Assembly (NCBI RefSeq): GCF_011927825.1
Contig: NZ_JAATJI010000001.1
Span: 1,302,001-1,366,000, forward strand
DNA length: 64,000 nucleotides
Direction of reading: 5' to 3'
Source: Polymorphobacter fuscus
GTDB lineage: Bacteria > Pseudomonadota > Alphaproteobacteria > Sphingomonadales > Sphingomonadaceae
Part shown: positions 1 through 9,608 of the stretch, in pieces
Numbering within the stretch: position 1 is the stretch's first letter
Layout: the number at the start of each line of letters is the position of its first letter
Made by a program: the position numbers and the translations under genes
Notes under the pieces: generated by a model
The model's database searches: none
What the model saw: only the letters and a program-made list of their open reading frames with translations
What the model was told of the DNA's origin: nothing

Positions 1-3000
1 CGGCGTTGGCCGCGGACCCCAGCGGCGAGCCATCGTCGAACCAGCCGCGCCGATACCAGTCGCCATCCCAGGCCTGGGCATCGAGCGCCGTCTGCAAGGC
101 CGTGCGGTGCGCGGTCCACGCCGCCACGCGCGCGCCATCGCCGCGCGCCTGCGCGATCGGCAGGAACGCCTTCAAGCTGGCATCGAGGAACCAGCCCATC
201 CAGACGCTTTCCCCGGTGCCGAGATGACCGACACGGTTCATGCCGTCGTTCCAGTCCCCGCCGCCGATCAGCGGGACGCCATGGGCACCCACCTTCAGGC
301 TGGCATCGAGCGCCCGCGCGCAATGTTCGTACAGGCTGGCGGTTTCGGCGGCGGCGGTCGGCTGGAAGAAATTCTCCATCTCGCCGGGCTTGAGCAAAGG
401 CCCGTCGAGGAAGCCGATATCGTCTTCCAGAACCGCCCCGTCGCCCGTGGTGGCAACATAGTGCGCCGTGACCAGCGCCAGCCAGACGCGGTCATCGGCA
501 AAGCGGGTGCGCACGCCGTTGCCCGCCTGCGGCAACCACCAATGCTGGACATCGCCTTCCACGAACTGCCGCCCGGCCGCGCGCACCAGCTGCGCGCGCG
601 CGATCGCCGGCCGCACCGGCATCAACGCCATGACGTCCTGCAGCTGGTCACGGAAGCCATAGGCGCCGCTTGCCTGGTAAAAGCCGGCGCGCGCCCGGAT
701 GCGGCAGGCCAGCGTCTGGTAGAGCAGCCAGCCGTTGAGCATGATGTCGAGCGAGCGGTCGGGTGTGCGTACCTGCACGGTGCCGAGCACCGCCTCCCAG
801 TCGTCGCGCACTTCGGTCAGCACCGCGTCAAGGTCGGTGTCGCGATACTGGCTGACCAGCGCGCGCGCCGCATCCTCGCCCACCGTTTCGCCGAGCAGGC
901 AGACGATCTCGATGCTGGCGCCGTCGGCAAGTTCGACCTGCGTCTGCATCGCCCCGCACGGGTCGAGCGCGGCGCCGACGCGGTTGGAGAATGGCGCCCG
1001 CGTCGCCAGTGCCTCGGGATCGTCGAGCCCACCGTTGCGGCCGATGAATTCCTGCCGGTCACCGGTCCAGCTGGTCTGGCGGCCGACCATGTCGAACACC
1101 GCGGTGCGCCCGGCAAAGGCCGGGTACCAGTGGTTGGCCGCGAACATCGCCCCGGTTTCGGGGTCGATCGATGTTACCGTGAACGGCGCCGCCGCCGCGC
1201 GTGACGGCCCCAGCACCCAGTCGACATAGGCCGCAACCGTCAATCGCCGCGTCCGGCCCGACCGGTTGCGGATGGTCAGCCGCGAAATCTTCACCGGATC
1301 GGCGATCGGCACATATTCGACCAGGTCGAAATCCAGCCCCGCCGCTGCATGTTCGAAACGGCTGTAACCCCAGCCATGGCTGGTGACATAGGTGCCGGCG
1401 GGGTCGCGGATCGGTGCCGCCGTCGGGCTGAACAACGCGCCATCGTCATCGTCGCGGATGTAGAAGGCCTGGCCGGAAGGGTCCTGGACGGCATCGTTCG
1501 ACCAGGGTGTCAGGGGGTGTTCGCGGCTGTTTTCGGCCCAGGTGAAGCCGGCGCCATCGGCTGATACCTGAAACCCGAACCCGTCGTTGGCGATGACGTT
1601 GATCCACGGCAGCGGCGTGACCTGCCCCGGCCCCTGGACGATGACATATTCGCGCCCGTTGTCGGCAAAGCCGCCGACGCCGTTGAAATATTCCAGGTCG
1701 GGCGGCGGCACCTGCGCCTGCCGGCCCAAGGGCACGGGAACCGCCCGCTGCGGCGGCCGCGGCGGCAGCACCGCCTCGCGCCGCGCATCGAGCTGATCGG
1801 ACAGCCGCCCCTTGTGCGCATCGATGACCACGCGCGCCACCGCCAGCAGCAGCGCCTTGGTCTCGTCCGGAATGAGGTCGGCGCGCAGCACGAACACGGT
1901 GCCCGGACTGCGTTCGCCGAACTGGGCGCGCGACTGGCTGGCACGCACCAGCCCTTCCAGCGCGCTCTGCAGGTCCTGGATATAGGATGTGCCGCGTTCA
2001 TTGATGATGACGAGGTCGAACGGCAGCTGCTTCATCCGCCAGTAATCGGTCGCCTGGACGATCTCGCGGGCCACATTGACCTGCTCGATGTCGGCGATGC
2101 GCAGCACGATGATCGGCAGGTCACCGGAAATGCCCAGCGACCACAGGCCGGGTTGCGGGCCCAGCCCCTGCGCCACGGTCTCCGCGGGCGGCCGCATGCC
2201 GGCTGACGCATACAGCATCCGCCCCGCCAGCCGCTGGAACTGCGCTGCCTCGCCCGCGCCCAGCCGCAGGTGGTGCAGCTGGATTTGCGCCTGGGTGAAG
2301 GCCAGGGTGGCGGCACGATCGAACGCCGTCGGAGCGTTGTGCTTGTCGATCATGTCGATCACCGCCTGCCGGCTCGACCCCGCCATGGTCCAGAAGCTGA
2401 CATGCGCTGTCTCGCCCGGCGGAATGCGCAGGCGCGTTCGCAGCACGAAGGCCGGGTCGAGCACCGCACCCACGGACCCGGTCAGCGACCGGCCGTCGAC
2501 GATGGCACGCGGGTTGCGCGCGCCATAGCCGCGACCCATGAACTGGGCGCGATCGGTCTCGAACTCGGGCGAACCGACAGCATGGGCATCGGCCACCGCC
2601 AGATGGGCCGCCCACACGTCCGGCTCATGCGGTTCGCGCTTGCGGCGATGCGCCAGCAAGGCGCCCGAATCGGCGACATGCTCGGTTTCGATGAACAATT
2701 TGGAAAAGGTGGGGTGGGCGACATCGGCCGACTGCGGCGCCAGCGAAAGCTCGGCACAGGAGGTGACTTCGATGACCCGCGTCGCGGTGCCATTGTTGGT
2801 GACCGACACCCGCCGCACTTCGCTGTCGTCCTCGGCGGAGACCAGCACGGTCATCGCCGTCACCAGGTCGCCGTCGTGGCGCACATAGTCGGCGCGGTCT
2901 TCGTTGAAGGTCACTTCATAGCTGTCGGGTTCGCAGCGCGTCGGCTGGAAGCCCGCCGACCAGGCATCGCCGCTGCCGACATCGCGCAGGAACAGCCAGG

Positions 3001-6000
3001 ACCCCCAGCCATCGCTGGTCGGGTCCTCGCGCCAGCGCGAGACCGTCATGTCGCGCCAGCGGCTGTAGCCCGATCCGGCCGCCGTCAGCATCACCGTGTA
3101 GCGCCCGTTCGACAGCAGGTGCGTCGCCGGCGTCGGCGTGGCCGCGCTGGTGAAACGCCGTCCCGCCGGCCGCTCGACACCGCGCACCCGCAGCTGGGGC
3201 TTGGGTTCCTCGGTCGGCGGCGCGAACGCGCCCTCGACCAATTGCGGCATGCGTTCCTGCAGCAGCAGGTCGGCGGCCTTGACCATCGGTTCGGCGTGGA
3301 AGCGCCGGCGCATCGGGCCGCCCAGCACGGTATTGGCCAGCGCCACGATCGCCATGCCCTGGTGGTGCGCCATGAAATTGCGCACGATCGCCACCTCTTC
3401 CCCCAGCGGCAGCCGCGACGGCGTATAGTCGAGCGCATCGTAGAAGCCGAACCGGCCGCGTGCCCCGATCGCTTCCAGCCGCGCGAAGTTGGCGATGGCG
3501 GCGTGGGGCTGCATCATCGCCGCCAGCGCCGTCGCATAGGGCGCCACCACCAGATCGTCGCCCAGTCCGCGCTTCAGCCCCAGCCCCGGCACGCCGAAAT
3601 TGGAATATTGATAGGTCGATTCGAGATCGCGCGCATTGAAAGCCGATTCCGAAATCCCCCAGGGCACGCCGCGCTGACGACCATATTCCATGTGGCGACT
3701 GACGACACGGCATTCGGTGCGCTCGATCAGGCTGCCTTCGGGTGGCGCCATCACCAGCGCCGGCATCAGATATTCGAACATCGATCCCGACCAGGACAGC
3801 AGCACCGGCCCGGCGGTCACCTCGGTCACGGCATGGCCAAGGCGGAACCAGTGCCGCGCCGGCAGGTCGCCCTTGGCAATGGCAAAAAAGCTCGCCAGCC
3901 GCGCCTCGGAGGCGAGCAGGTCGTAGTAGTTCTCGTCGAGGACGCCTTGCGATACCGAATAGCCGATCGAAATGAGCTTGCGTTCGGGGTGCATCATGAA
4001 GGCGAAATCCATCGCCAGCGCCATTGTCCGCGCGGCGGCCGACAGCGCCGACAGCCGGTCCGACGCCGCCACCACATCGCATTCGGGCGCCAGGTCGCGG
4101 CGATGGCTTTCGATGGTCGCGCTGATCGCGGTCATCCAGAAGCGCAGATCGGCATCGTCTGTGTCGGTGGTCGCCGCGAAGACGGTTGCTTCGGCCTTGG
4201 CCGCCGTCACTGCCAGCACGTCCCAATCGATCTCGCGCGCTAGTTGCGCCTCGATATCGGCGAAGGCCGCATCGATCGTGGCGCGCGGCGCTTTGGTGGA
4301 TGCACGCCGCGCCAGCGCCAGCGCGTCGATGATACCGGCCCTGCGCACCGCCGGCGCCGGCGCTGCGGCCCGCCATTCGTCACAGGCATTCGCCAGTGCG
4401 ATCAGATGGCCGGCGAGATTGCCGCTGTCCACCGACGACACATAATGCGGGTCGAGCACGCGGCAGTCGCGGGTGTCGTACCAGTTGTAGAAATGGCCGC
4501 GATAGCGCTCCAGCCGCCCCATCACCGCCATGGTGATGTCGAGCCGGTCGATCGCGTCCATTGTGCCGATCCAGCCGAAATCGCGGGCACTCGCCACCGA
4601 CAGCAGGTACAGGCCGAAATTGGTCGGCGAGGTGCGATGCGCGATCGCCGCCGGGTCCTCCTGGTAATTGTCGGGCGGCAACATGCTGTCCGTCGGCGTC
4701 ACCACGAACTCGAAATAGCGCCAGGTCTGGCGGGCAATGCCGCGCAGCGTCGCCACTTCGGCGGCATCGATCGTCAGCCGCGCCGACGTTTCAGGGGGCG
4801 CACTGATCCGGCAGGCGACCGCCGGGGAGGCCAGCCACAGCAGCCCGATCAACAGCGCCGGCGGCCAGCCACCGTTGCCCGCCACCAGCGCCACCGCAAA
4901 GCCGGCAAGCGACAGGACCGTCGCCCCCGGCATGCGGCGGTAAAAGGCCACCGTCGACAGCTCCAGCCCCGCCGCCAGCTGCGCCGCCGGCACCCATTGC
5001 AGCAGGTTGCGCCGCGTGATCGTCAACCGCACCAGCGTGCGCACGATGGCATCGGTCATCACCCAGGCCTGGTCGGCAAGGAAAGTCACCACCAGCGCCC
5101 AGCGCGCCAGCGCCAACCGCGCATCGGCGCCCAGCGCGCGCAGCTTCGACGCGCCACTGGCGCCCGGCGGCATGTGGAACAGGCTTTCGATCAGCGGGAT
5201 CAGCGCCGGCACCGCCAGCATGAACAATATGAAGGCCGTCCACAGCAGCGCCGCCGGTGCCGGCAACGCCCAGGCGATGATCAGCGACAGCACGCAGGCC
5301 GGCGCGGTCAGGCTGCGCCGCAGATTGTCGACCATCTTGGCGCGGCCGACCAGCGGAACGGCCGCCTTGGGCCCATCGCCGAAGCCTAGGATCCATGGCA
5401 GCAGCTGCCAGTCGCCGCGTGCCCAGCGATGGTTGCGCCGCGACGCGACGTCGTAACGGACCGGAAAATCCTCAACGACCTCGACGTCGCTGGCCAGGCC
5501 GGCGCGCGCGAACACGCCTTCGAACAGGTCATGGCTGAGCAGCGACGATTCGGGCACACGGCCCTGCAAGGCGCCTTCAAAGGCATCGACGGCGTAAATG
5601 CCCTTGCCGGCATAGGAACCTTCGCCGAACAGGTCCTGGTAGACATCGGAAACGGCGGCGCCATAGGGGTCGATCCCGCTATGGCCGGCGAACAGCCGCT
5701 GGAACATCGATCCGTCGCGGCCGATCGCCAGCGCCGGGGTGATCCGCGGCTGCAAGATGCCATAGCCTTCGACGACGCGGCCCTTCGCCTCGTCGAAATG
5801 CGGCGCATTGAGCGGATGGCCGAGCTTGCCGATCAGGCGCCGCACGGTGTCGCGCGGCAACCGCGTGTCGCTGTCGAGCGTGATGACGAAGGCGACGCCT
5901 TCGGGCGCCACGACCGGCTGGCCGTGCGCGGTGACGAAATCGGTGTCGGTCGCCCCGCGCAGGCGGCGGTTGAGCGCGTGCAGCTTGCCGCGCTTGCGCT

Positions 6001-7771
6001 CCCACCCCATCCAGCGCTGCTCGCTTTCGCTCCAGCGGCGATGGCGGTGGAACAGGAAGAACCGGTCCCCGCCCGATGGCGCCGGATAGCGGGCGTTGAG
6101 CATGGCGATCCCGGCTTCGGCCGTCGCCAGCAGCGCCATATCATCGGGCATCGTCTCGTTCGGCGCATCGGCCCAGTCGGACAGCAGGGCGAAATAGACC
6201 TCGCCCTCCAGGCTGGCGAGGTGATGGATTTCCAGCGTCTCGATATGTTCGGCGACGCCGGCCGCCGATGTGAGCATCACCGGCACCGCCACCAGCGTGC
6301 GCAGTTCGGGCGGCACGCCGCCGCGCAGTTCCAGCGCCGGCAGCACCGTGGCCGACAGGCTGCGTGTCACCCCGCTGTTGACCAGCGCAACCGCGGCATC
6401 GAGCGCCGGGATCGACCCCAGCAGCGCCAGCAGGATCACGATCGCGATACCGGGACCATATGGCAGCACACCAAGGATCGGTACTGCCAGCATGAGTGCA
6501 CCCAGCAGCAGGATCACGCCGCCATAGCCGCGCAGGCCGAGCGTTTTGCCGACGCGCGGAACCCATTGCCGGACCGGCGGCCGATAGCCGATGTCGCGTT
6601 CCAGCGCGGCGCGGCCGTCGCCGATCAGGTGGAAGCCCGGGTCGGCACGCCGCCGGTCCAGCGAGCCATCGGGGTTGGCGGCGCGCACCGCCGCCTGCAT
6701 CGCCCGGCGCGCGACTTCGCTTTCCGACAGCGGCGAGCTGCGCGCCAGGTCCTCGACGGCAGTGCGATAATGGTTGCGGCTGGTGAAATCCATCGCCGCA
6801 TAGCCTTCGTGGCGCGCCAGCAGGTCGTCGATCGGCGACATGCGTTCGAACAGTTCGGACCAGTCGATTTCCGAAATCACCCGCATGCTGGTGATGATGT
6901 TGCGCACCGTGACGGTGGCGCCGATCTGGCGCTCCTGTTCGGACAGGATCGCGGCCTGCATGTTGGTGCCGCGCTCGGCCATGCGCTCGTCGAGCCAGGC
7001 GAGCGCGGCCGCTACGCCTTCGTTCTGGTCCTGCAGCCGGTGCACGAACTGAACCGCAAAGGAATCGGTCACCGCGCGGCCGGCGGCCCTGTTGCCGGGA
7101 TCCCTCAGCGCCGCCAGCACTTGCGCTGCCGGTTCGGGTGACCCGGTTTCGGTGCCGAGCAGCCGGTCGGCCATCGCGTCCGCCGCCCGCCGCTCGCCCT
7201 GGCTCCGCTCGATGCGCAGTGCAAAACGCCGGAGATTTTCGATCAGCACGATGCGCAGCGTGATGGCGACCGCCCACAGCTCGCCGATGGTGAGCGGCTC
7301 GATCGTCTGATAGGCCCGGATAAAGCGCTTCAGCACCTCGGGGTCGAACCGGCTGTCGGTATGGGCGACATAGGCCCAAGCGATGCCGAACACCCGCGGG
7401 CAGCCGTTGAACGGCCCCGTCACCAGCTTGGGCAACTGCTTGTAGAAGGACGGCGGCAGGTTGGTGTTGATTTCGCGGATGTGGCGCTCGACGAGGTGGA
7501 AGTTGTCGATCAGCCATTCCGCCGCCGGGGTAATCGCGGAATCGGCCTCCGCCGCCGCCACCGTGGTGCGATAGGCCTGGCGCAGCACATGTTCATTGTC
7601 GGCCAGCCGCTCCTTCAGCGATACGCCGCGCACCGTGCCGGATGCGACGACCTGCGCGCGCGCCAGGCTGCGGGCATGGTCTTCCAGTCGCTCGACCCCG
7701 AACATCTCCTCGCGGATCGGCTCCTCGCCGTACCAGGACGACGGCCCTTGCGCCGGCTTCCAGCCCATCAT
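1..7771 (-). CDS. ndvB: Cyclic beta-1,2-glucan synthase (partial, C-terminus off left edge)
   Basis: Giant inner-membrane enzyme that makes and cyclises periplasmic beta-1,2-glucan. One uninterrupted frame gives 2,590 codons; homologues are about 2,800 residues, so roughly the last 200-300 are missing. The N-terminal domain has AWAYVAHTDSRFD. Membrane segments lie near residues 410-450, followed by a GT84 glycosyltransferase core with D633-S-D635 and the RNHRW motif at 779-783. A second membrane cluster spans about 810-980, then a glycoamylase-like domain at about 1020-1490. The GH94 phosphorylase-like region holds GDWNDG (D2506, D2509) and reaches WDGDWYRRGWFDDG at the edge. Start chosen at tandem ATGs (7771/7768) preceded by a G-run; an in-frame ATG at 7852 would add 27 residues. 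No partner genes are visible. Confidence 0.95.
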   Translation of the reverse strand, partial: MMGWKPAQGPSSWYGEEPIREEMFGVERLEDHARSLARAQVVASGTVRGVSLKERLADNEHVLRQAYRTTVAAAEADSAITPAAEWLIDNFHLVERHIREINTNLPPSFYKQLPKLVTGPFNGCPRVFGIAWAYVAHTDSRFDPEVLKRFIRAYQTIEPLTIGELWAVAITLRIVLIENLRRFALRIERSQGERRAADAMADRLLGTETGSPEPAAQVLAALRDPGNRAAGRAVTDSFAVQFVHRLQDQNEGVAAALAWLDERMAERGTNMQAAILSEQERQIGATVTVRNIITSMRVISEIDWSELFERMSPIDDLLARHEGYAAMDFTSRNHYRTAVEDLARSSPLSESEVARRAMQAAVRAANPDGSLDRRRADPGFHLIGDGRAALERDIGYRPPVRQWVPRVGKTLGLRGYGGVILLLGALMLAVPILGVLPYGPGIAIVILLALLGSIPALDAAVALVNSGVTRSLSATVLPALELRGGVPPELRTLVAVPVMLTSAAGVAEHIETLEIHHLASLEGEVYFALLSDWADAPNETMPDDMALLATAEAGIAMLNARYPAPSGGDRFFLFHRHRRWSESEQRWMGWERKRGKLHALNRRLRGATDTDFVTAHGQPVVAPEGVAFVITLDSDTRLPRDTVRRLIGKLGHPLNAPHFDEAKGRVVEGYGILQPRITPALAIGRDGSMFQRLFAGHSGIDPYGAAVSDVYQDLFGEGSYAGKGIYAVDAFEGALQGRVPESSLLSHDLFEGVFARAGLASDVEVVEDFPVRYDVASRRNHRWARGDWQLLPWILGFGDGPKAAVPLVGRAKMVDNLRRSLTAPACVLSLIIAWALPAPAALLWTAFILFMLAVPALIPLIESLFHMPPGASGASKLRALGADARLALARWALVVTFLADQAWVMTDAIVRTLVRLTITRRNLLQWVPAAQLAAGLELSTVAFYRRMPGATVLSLAGFAVALVAGNGGWPPALLIGLLWLASPAVACRISAPPETSARLTIDAAEVATLRGIARQTWRYFEFVVTPTDSMLPPDNYQEDPAAIAHRTSPTNFGLYLLSVASARDFGWIGTMDAIDRLDITMAVMGRLERYRGHFYNWYDTRDCRVLDPHYVSSVDSGNLAGHLIALANACDEWRAAAPAPAVRRAGIIDALALARRASTKAPRATIDAAFADIEAQLAREIDWDVLAVTAAKAEATVFAATTDTDDADLRFWMTAISATIESHRRDLAPECDVVAASDRLSALSAAARTMALAMDFAFMMHPERKLISIGYSVSQGVLDENYYDLLASEARLASFFAIAKGDLPARHWFRLGHAVTEVTAGPVLLSWSGSMFEYLMPALVMAPPEGSLIERTECRVVSRHMEYGRQRGVPWGISESAFNARDLESTYQYSNFGVPGLGLKRGLGDDLVVAPYATALAAMMQPHAAIANFARLEAIGARGRFGFYDALDYTPSRLPLGEEVAIVRNFMAHHQGMAIVALANTVLGGPMRRRFHAEPMVKAADLLLQERMPQLVEGAFAPPTEEPKPQLRVRGVERPAGRRFTSAATPTPATHLLSNGRYTVMLTAAGSGYSRWRDMTVSRWREDPTSDGWGSWLFLRDVGSGDAWSAGFQPTRCEPDSYEVTFNEDRADYVRHDGDLVTAMTVLVSAEDDSEVRRVSVTNNGTATRVIEVTSCAELSLAPQSADVAHPTFSKLFIETEHVADSGALLAHRRKREPHEPDVWAAHLAVADAHAVGSPEFETDRAQFMGRGYGARNPRAIVDGRSLTGSVGAVLDPAFVLRTRLRIPPGETAHVSFWTMAGSSRQAVIDMIDKHNAPTAFDRAATLAFTQAQIQLHHLRLGAGEAAQFQRLAGRMLYASAGMRPPAETVAQGLGPQPGLWSLGISGDLPIIVLRIADIEQVNVAREIVQATDYWRMKQLPFDLVIINERGTSYIQDLQSALEGLVRASQSRAQFGERSPGTVFVLRADLIPDETKALLLAVARVVIDAHKGRLSDQLDARREAVLPPRPPQRAVPVPLGRQAQVPPPDLEYFNGVGGFADNGREYVIVQGPGQVTPLPWINVIANDGFGFQVSADGAGFTWAENSREHPLTPWSNDAVQDPSGQAFYIRDDDDGALFSPTAAPIRDPAGTYVTSHGWGYSRFEHAAAGLDFDLVEYVPIADPVKISRLTIRNRSGRTRRLTVAAYVDWVLGPSRAAAAPFTVTSIDPETGAMFAANHWYPAFAGRTAVFDMVGRQTSWTGDRQEFIGRNGGLDDPEALATRAPFSNRVGAALDPCGAMQTQVELADGASIEIVCLLGETVGEDAARALVSQYRDTDLDAVLTEVRDDWEAVLGTVQVRTPDRSLDIMLNGWLLYQTLACRIRARAGFYQASGAYGFRDQLQDVMALMPVRPAIARAQLVRAAGRQFVEGDVQHWWLPQAGNGVRTRFADDRVWLALVTAHYVATTGDGAVLEDDIGFLDGPLLKPGEMENFFQPTAAAETASLYEHCARALDASLKVGAHGVPLIGGGDWNDGMNRVGHLGTGESVWMGWFLDASLKAFLPIAQARGDGARVAAWTAHRTALQTALDAQAWDGDWYRRGWFDDGSPLGSAANA

Positions 7772-7963
7772 CGGCGTTGCCCCCGTCCGCTGCCGCTCGC
7801 GCCTGGCAATCCTGATCCTGTCGACACAACGCAAATCGGGGTCATCTAACATCCACGGCGAACGCGCCCGAATCGGCGACCTGACTGTTTTGGGGTGTTT
7901 TCCGCCGCGCTCCAATCACAAAGTCGCTTGCCGCACCCTTGGCTTTGCGCTTGTCTCGCGGCG

Positions 7964-8662
7964 ATGCCGCCCATCCCGATCGATACCGCCGGCCTTTCGG
8001 CGCTGTTGCTGCGCCGCGCCGGGCACCCGCCCGTCATCGGCATCACCGGCTCGGTCGCAGCCGGAAAGTCGACGCTGGCCGGCGATCTTGCCGTGGCAAT
8101 GGCTGGGTCGCGCCGCGTCGCCGCGATCTCGACCGATGGGTTTCTCTTCCCCAACGCCGTTCTCGAAGCGCGCGGGCTGCTGCTGCGCAAGGGCTTTCCC
8201 GAAAGCTATGACGAGGGCGCGATGGCGCATGCGCTCGCCGCCCTGCGCACGGGCGTCGCCGAGATCCCGGTCCACAGCCATGTCAGCTACGATATCGATC
8301 CGGCCTTGACGCGGCGCGTCGGCCCTGCCGATCTGGTCCTGATCGAAGGCCTCGGCCTGTCCGGCGCGGGCATCCGGCCGGCCCTCGACACTCTGGTCTA
8401 TCTCGATGCCGATGTCGCCGACATCGAGCGCTGGTATGTCGCGCGTTTCCTGCGCCTGTGGCGCGCCGGGGCCAGTGACCCGGCATCCTTCTACCATCGG
8501 TTCGCCGCGCTGCCCGAGGCACAGGCCGAAGCGCTGGCGCGCCACACCTGGGCGACGATCAACCTCCCCAACCTGACAGATCATATCGCAGCGGCACGCG
8601 ACACCGCCGATATCCTCTTGCGCAAGGACGCCGACCATCGTCTCCTGCTGGTCCGCCACTGA
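7964..8662 (+). CDS. coaA: Type I pantothenate kinase-like P-loop kinase
   Basis: Predicted 232-residue cytoplasmic kinase for the first step of CoA synthesis (pantothenate to 4'-phosphopantothenate). The P-loop GSVAAGKST is at 29-37, followed by the CoaA blocks STDGFLFPN, GFPESYD and HVSYDI, the second acidic site LVLIEGL, and a CoaA-like C-terminal half with RFLRLW and TWATINLPNL. Typical CoaA is about 310 residues; this protein lacks roughly the first 80 residues of the E. coli enzyme. An in-frame ATG at 7895 would add only 23 residues of poor quality, so I prefer 7964, although neither has a convincing ribosome site. It is divergent from the glucan synthase and 32 nt upstream of the SDR gene. 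The family call is strong; pantothenate as the substrate is inferred. Confidence 0.85.
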   Translation: MPPIPIDTAGLSALLLRRAGHPPVIGITGSVAAGKSTLAGDLAVAMAGSRRVAAISTDGFLFPNAVLEARGLLLRKGFPESYDEGAMAHALAALRTGVAEIPVHSHVSYDIDPALTRRVGPADLVLIEGLGLSGAGIRPALDTLVYLDADVADIERWYVARFLRLWRAGASDPASFYHRFAALPEAQAEALARHTWATINLPNLTDHIAAARDTADILLRKDADHRLLLVRH

Positions 8663-8694
8663 CGCAGATCGGGGCAAAAAGGGGAGAGACGGGG

Positions 8695-9510
8695 ATGGGA
8701 CGCATCGATGGCCGTGTGGCCTTTGTCACCGGCGCCGGCGCCGGCATCGGGCGCGCCGCGGCGCTGGCGCTGGCGCGCGAAGGCGCCCGAGTCATGCTGA
8801 CCGATATCGACGCCGAGGGCGGCCGCGCCACCGCCGCCATGATCGCCGCCGCCGGCGGCGAGGGCCAGTTCCGCGGACAGGACGTGACGGAGGAGGATCG
8901 CTGGGCCGAACTGATGACCCGCACGCTCACATTGTTCGGACGGCTCGACATCCTCGTCAACAACGCCGGCATCGCCATCGGCCTACCGATCACCGAAATG
9001 TCGCTCGACCAGTGGAACCGACAGCTGGCGATCAACCTGACCGGCGTCTTTCTCGGCATGAAGCACGCGATCCCGGCGATGCGCACGCAAAAGCCCGAAG
9101 GCAGCTATCGGGGCGGCTCGATCATCAACATCTCGTCGGTGGCCGGTCTGGTCGGTTCGGCGGGTCTTGCGGGCTATTGCGCCACCAAGGGCGGCGTGCG
9201 GCTGTTCAGCAAGGCGGTGGCGATGGAATGCGCTGCGGCCGGGGACGGGATCCGCGTCAATTCGGTCCATCCCGGGATCATCGATACCGCCATCTGGCAG
9301 AAGATGGATGCTGGCGGCATCGTCACCGCGATTGTCGGGGAAGGCAGCAACGCGCCGCCGGCCGATGCCATCGCCGCCATCGGCACGCCGCTCGGCTTTG
9401 CCGGGCTGCCGCAGGACATCGCCGACGGCATCGTCTTCCTCGCATCGGACGAGTCGCGCTACATGACCGGCAGCGAGCTCGTCATCGATGGCGGCTGGAC
9501 GGCGCATTAG
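8695..9510 (+). CDS. Short-chain dehydrogenase/reductase (SDR)
   Basis: NAD(P)-dependent oxidoreductase of the classical SDR family, 271 residues and soluble. The Rossmann motif TGAGAGIG is at 12-19, NNAG at 89-92 and catalytic Asn at 113. The active-site Ser is in INISS near 147, with Y161 and K165 forming YCATK. The C-terminus ELVIDGGWTAH is typical. D37 at the end of beta-2 (TDID) favours NAD over NADP. The substrate is not determinable. The closest general pattern is the ketone/steroid/cyclic-alcohol dehydrogenase group. A G-rich ribosome site (GGGAGAGACGGGG) precedes the ATG. It may be co-transcribed with the kinase 32 nt upstream. Confidence 0.9.
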   Translation: MGRIDGRVAFVTGAGAGIGRAAALALAREGARVMLTDIDAEGGRATAAMIAAAGGEGQFRGQDVTEEDRWAELMTRTLTLFGRLDILVNNAGIAIGLPITEMSLDQWNRQLAINLTGVFLGMKHAIPAMRTQKPEGSYRGGSIINISSVAGLVGSAGLAGYCATKGGVRLFSKAVAMECAAAGDGIRVNSVHPGIIDTAIWQKMDAGGIVTAIVGEGSNAPPADAIAAIGTPLGFAGLPQDIADGIVFLASDESRYMTGSELVIDGGWTAH

Positions 9511-9608
9511 AGCGGCCGTCCACGAATAGCCGAAACAATTCAGACCTTGTTCACCGCGGCGATGCGACCAGTCTGCATTACAGACGTCCCTTGTTGAGGA
9601 ATCCTTCG

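Noticed and set aside
2270..4243. 657-codon plus-strand open frame within the glucan synthase region
   Set aside because: It is the antisense of the GH94/glycoamylase part of the continuous minus-strand synthase and shows only Arg/His-rich noise; the same holds for 5429-7141.
1..7771. Many short minus-strand frames that might suggest a broken gene
   Set aside because: Reading one frame from 7771 to the left edge is open throughout and carries every expected cyclic-glucan synthase motif in order, so the gene is intact as far as seen.
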